A stretch of 6,604 nt of DNA from Desulfobacteraceae bacterium (GTDB lineage Bacteria > Desulfobacterota > DSM-4660 > Desulfatiglandales > Desulfatiglandaceae): contig JABMQV010000496.1 of the NCBI GenBank assembly GCA_013203065.1, positions 1 to 6,604 of the forward strand, in the 5' to 3' direction. Positions 6,433 to 6,604 of this stretch are shown here, in pieces; positions within the stretch are counted from its first letter, which is position 1, and every line of letters starts with the position of its first letter. The position numbers were made by a program, and so were the translations under genes. A model generated the notes under the pieces. The model was given only the letters and a program-made list of their open reading frames with translations. It ran no database searches and was not told the DNA's origin.

Positions 6433-6439
6433 CTCCTTT
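6433..6439 (-). promoter_or_regulatory. strong ribosome binding site of the H1-like gene
   Basis: On the minus strand AAAGGAG lies five bases upstream of ATG 6427. It is the best Shine-Dalgarno match in the window and decides the start. Confidence 0.8.
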
Positions 6440-6479
6440 CATTTACGGTTATCGGGAGCAAGAACATTATTGGAGAGTC

Positions 6480-6508
6480 ATAATAAACAAAAAATAAACA
6501 AAAGTCAA
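6480..6508 (-). promoter_or_regulatory. sigma-70 promoter of the H1-like gene
   Basis: On the minus strand the -35 TTGACT (6503-6508, five of six) and the -10 TATTAT (6480-6485, five of six) are separated by exactly 17 bp of T-rich spacer. Transcription would start near 6473, giving a leader of about 45 bases before ATG 6427. This is the clearest promoter in the window and suggests high expression. Confidence 0.7.
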
Positions 6509-6563
6509 GGAAAATGTGTGTATTCAACCAAGGGTTAAGAAAAATCTGTGTTCAGGGGGTTTC

Positions 6564-6569
6564 ATTATA
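6564..6569 (-). promoter_or_regulatory. lone perfect -10 box TATAAT upstream of the H1-like gene
   Basis: On the minus strand TATAAT occurs within TTGATATAATG. The best -35 at 17 bp is TTATAC, a poor match. It could be a second, activator-dependent start for the same gene, or chance in AT-rich DNA. Nothing else in 6509-6604 can be called; no coding frame is visible there. Confidence 0.2.
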
Positions 6570-6604
6570 TCAACCAATCCCACCCTGTATAAATAAGGAT
6601 GTTC

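Noticed and set aside
6048..6497. 149-codon plus-strand frame that looks like a membrane protein rich in Phe, Leu and Ala
   Set aside because: The hydrophobic stretch is the reverse complement of Lys/Ala codons of the H1-like gene (AAA/AAG become TTT/CTT). The minus-strand gene has the promoter and ribosome binding site.

Overview
The window is a bacterial chromosome segment of mainly housekeeping and DNA-processing genes. It has five supportable protein genes and no sign of phage, insertion sequence, CRISPR or tRNA/rRNA. The protein styles suggest a Gram-negative bacterium of the Desulfobacterota (former Deltaproteobacteria). The clues are the ComEC metallo-beta-lactamase half, the small Mut7-C RNase protein and the short lysine-rich H1-like protein. 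This placement is inference from remembered family style, not a computed result.

Left block, minus strand, transcribed right to left: murA (5237-3981), comEC/rec2 (3979-1526) and radA (1345 to beyond position 1). murA makes the first committed peptidoglycan precursor. comEC encodes the inner-membrane channel that imports single-stranded DNA in natural transformation. radA encodes the RecA-like branch-migration ATPase that extends recombination intermediates. The murA stop and the chosen comEC start are separated by one base, and the comEC ribosome binding site lies inside the end of murA, so translation of the two is probably coupled. A 180-base gap with a possible promoter of its own separates comEC from radA. 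radA is truncated by the window edge, with only a few C-terminal residues likely missing.

Middle (5238-5602): a 365-base gap between the divergent murA and Mut7-C genes. I see no convincing gene in it. It holds an unusual density of small dyads and repeats: a 9-bp imperfect hairpin, a 12-bp perfect palindrome, two TTCGAA-centred sites 43 bp apart, and three TGTCA units spaced 23 and 21 bp just before the Mut7-C start.

Right block: a plus-strand gene for a 150-residue Mut7-C/PIN-like RNase-fold protein with a C-terminal zinc ribbon (5603-6055). It converges on a minus-strand gene for an 88-residue protein with a heptad-repeat N-terminus and a histone-H1-like Lys/Ala/Pro tail (6427-6161). The latter has the best expression signals in the window: a near-consensus sigma-70 promoter with 17-bp spacing and a strong Shine-Dalgarno sequence.

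I did not find a clearly new multi-gene system. The points most worth a second look are the H1-like protein, the altered metal-binding motif of the ComEC nuclease-like domain, the murA-comEC coupling and the structured intergenic region.
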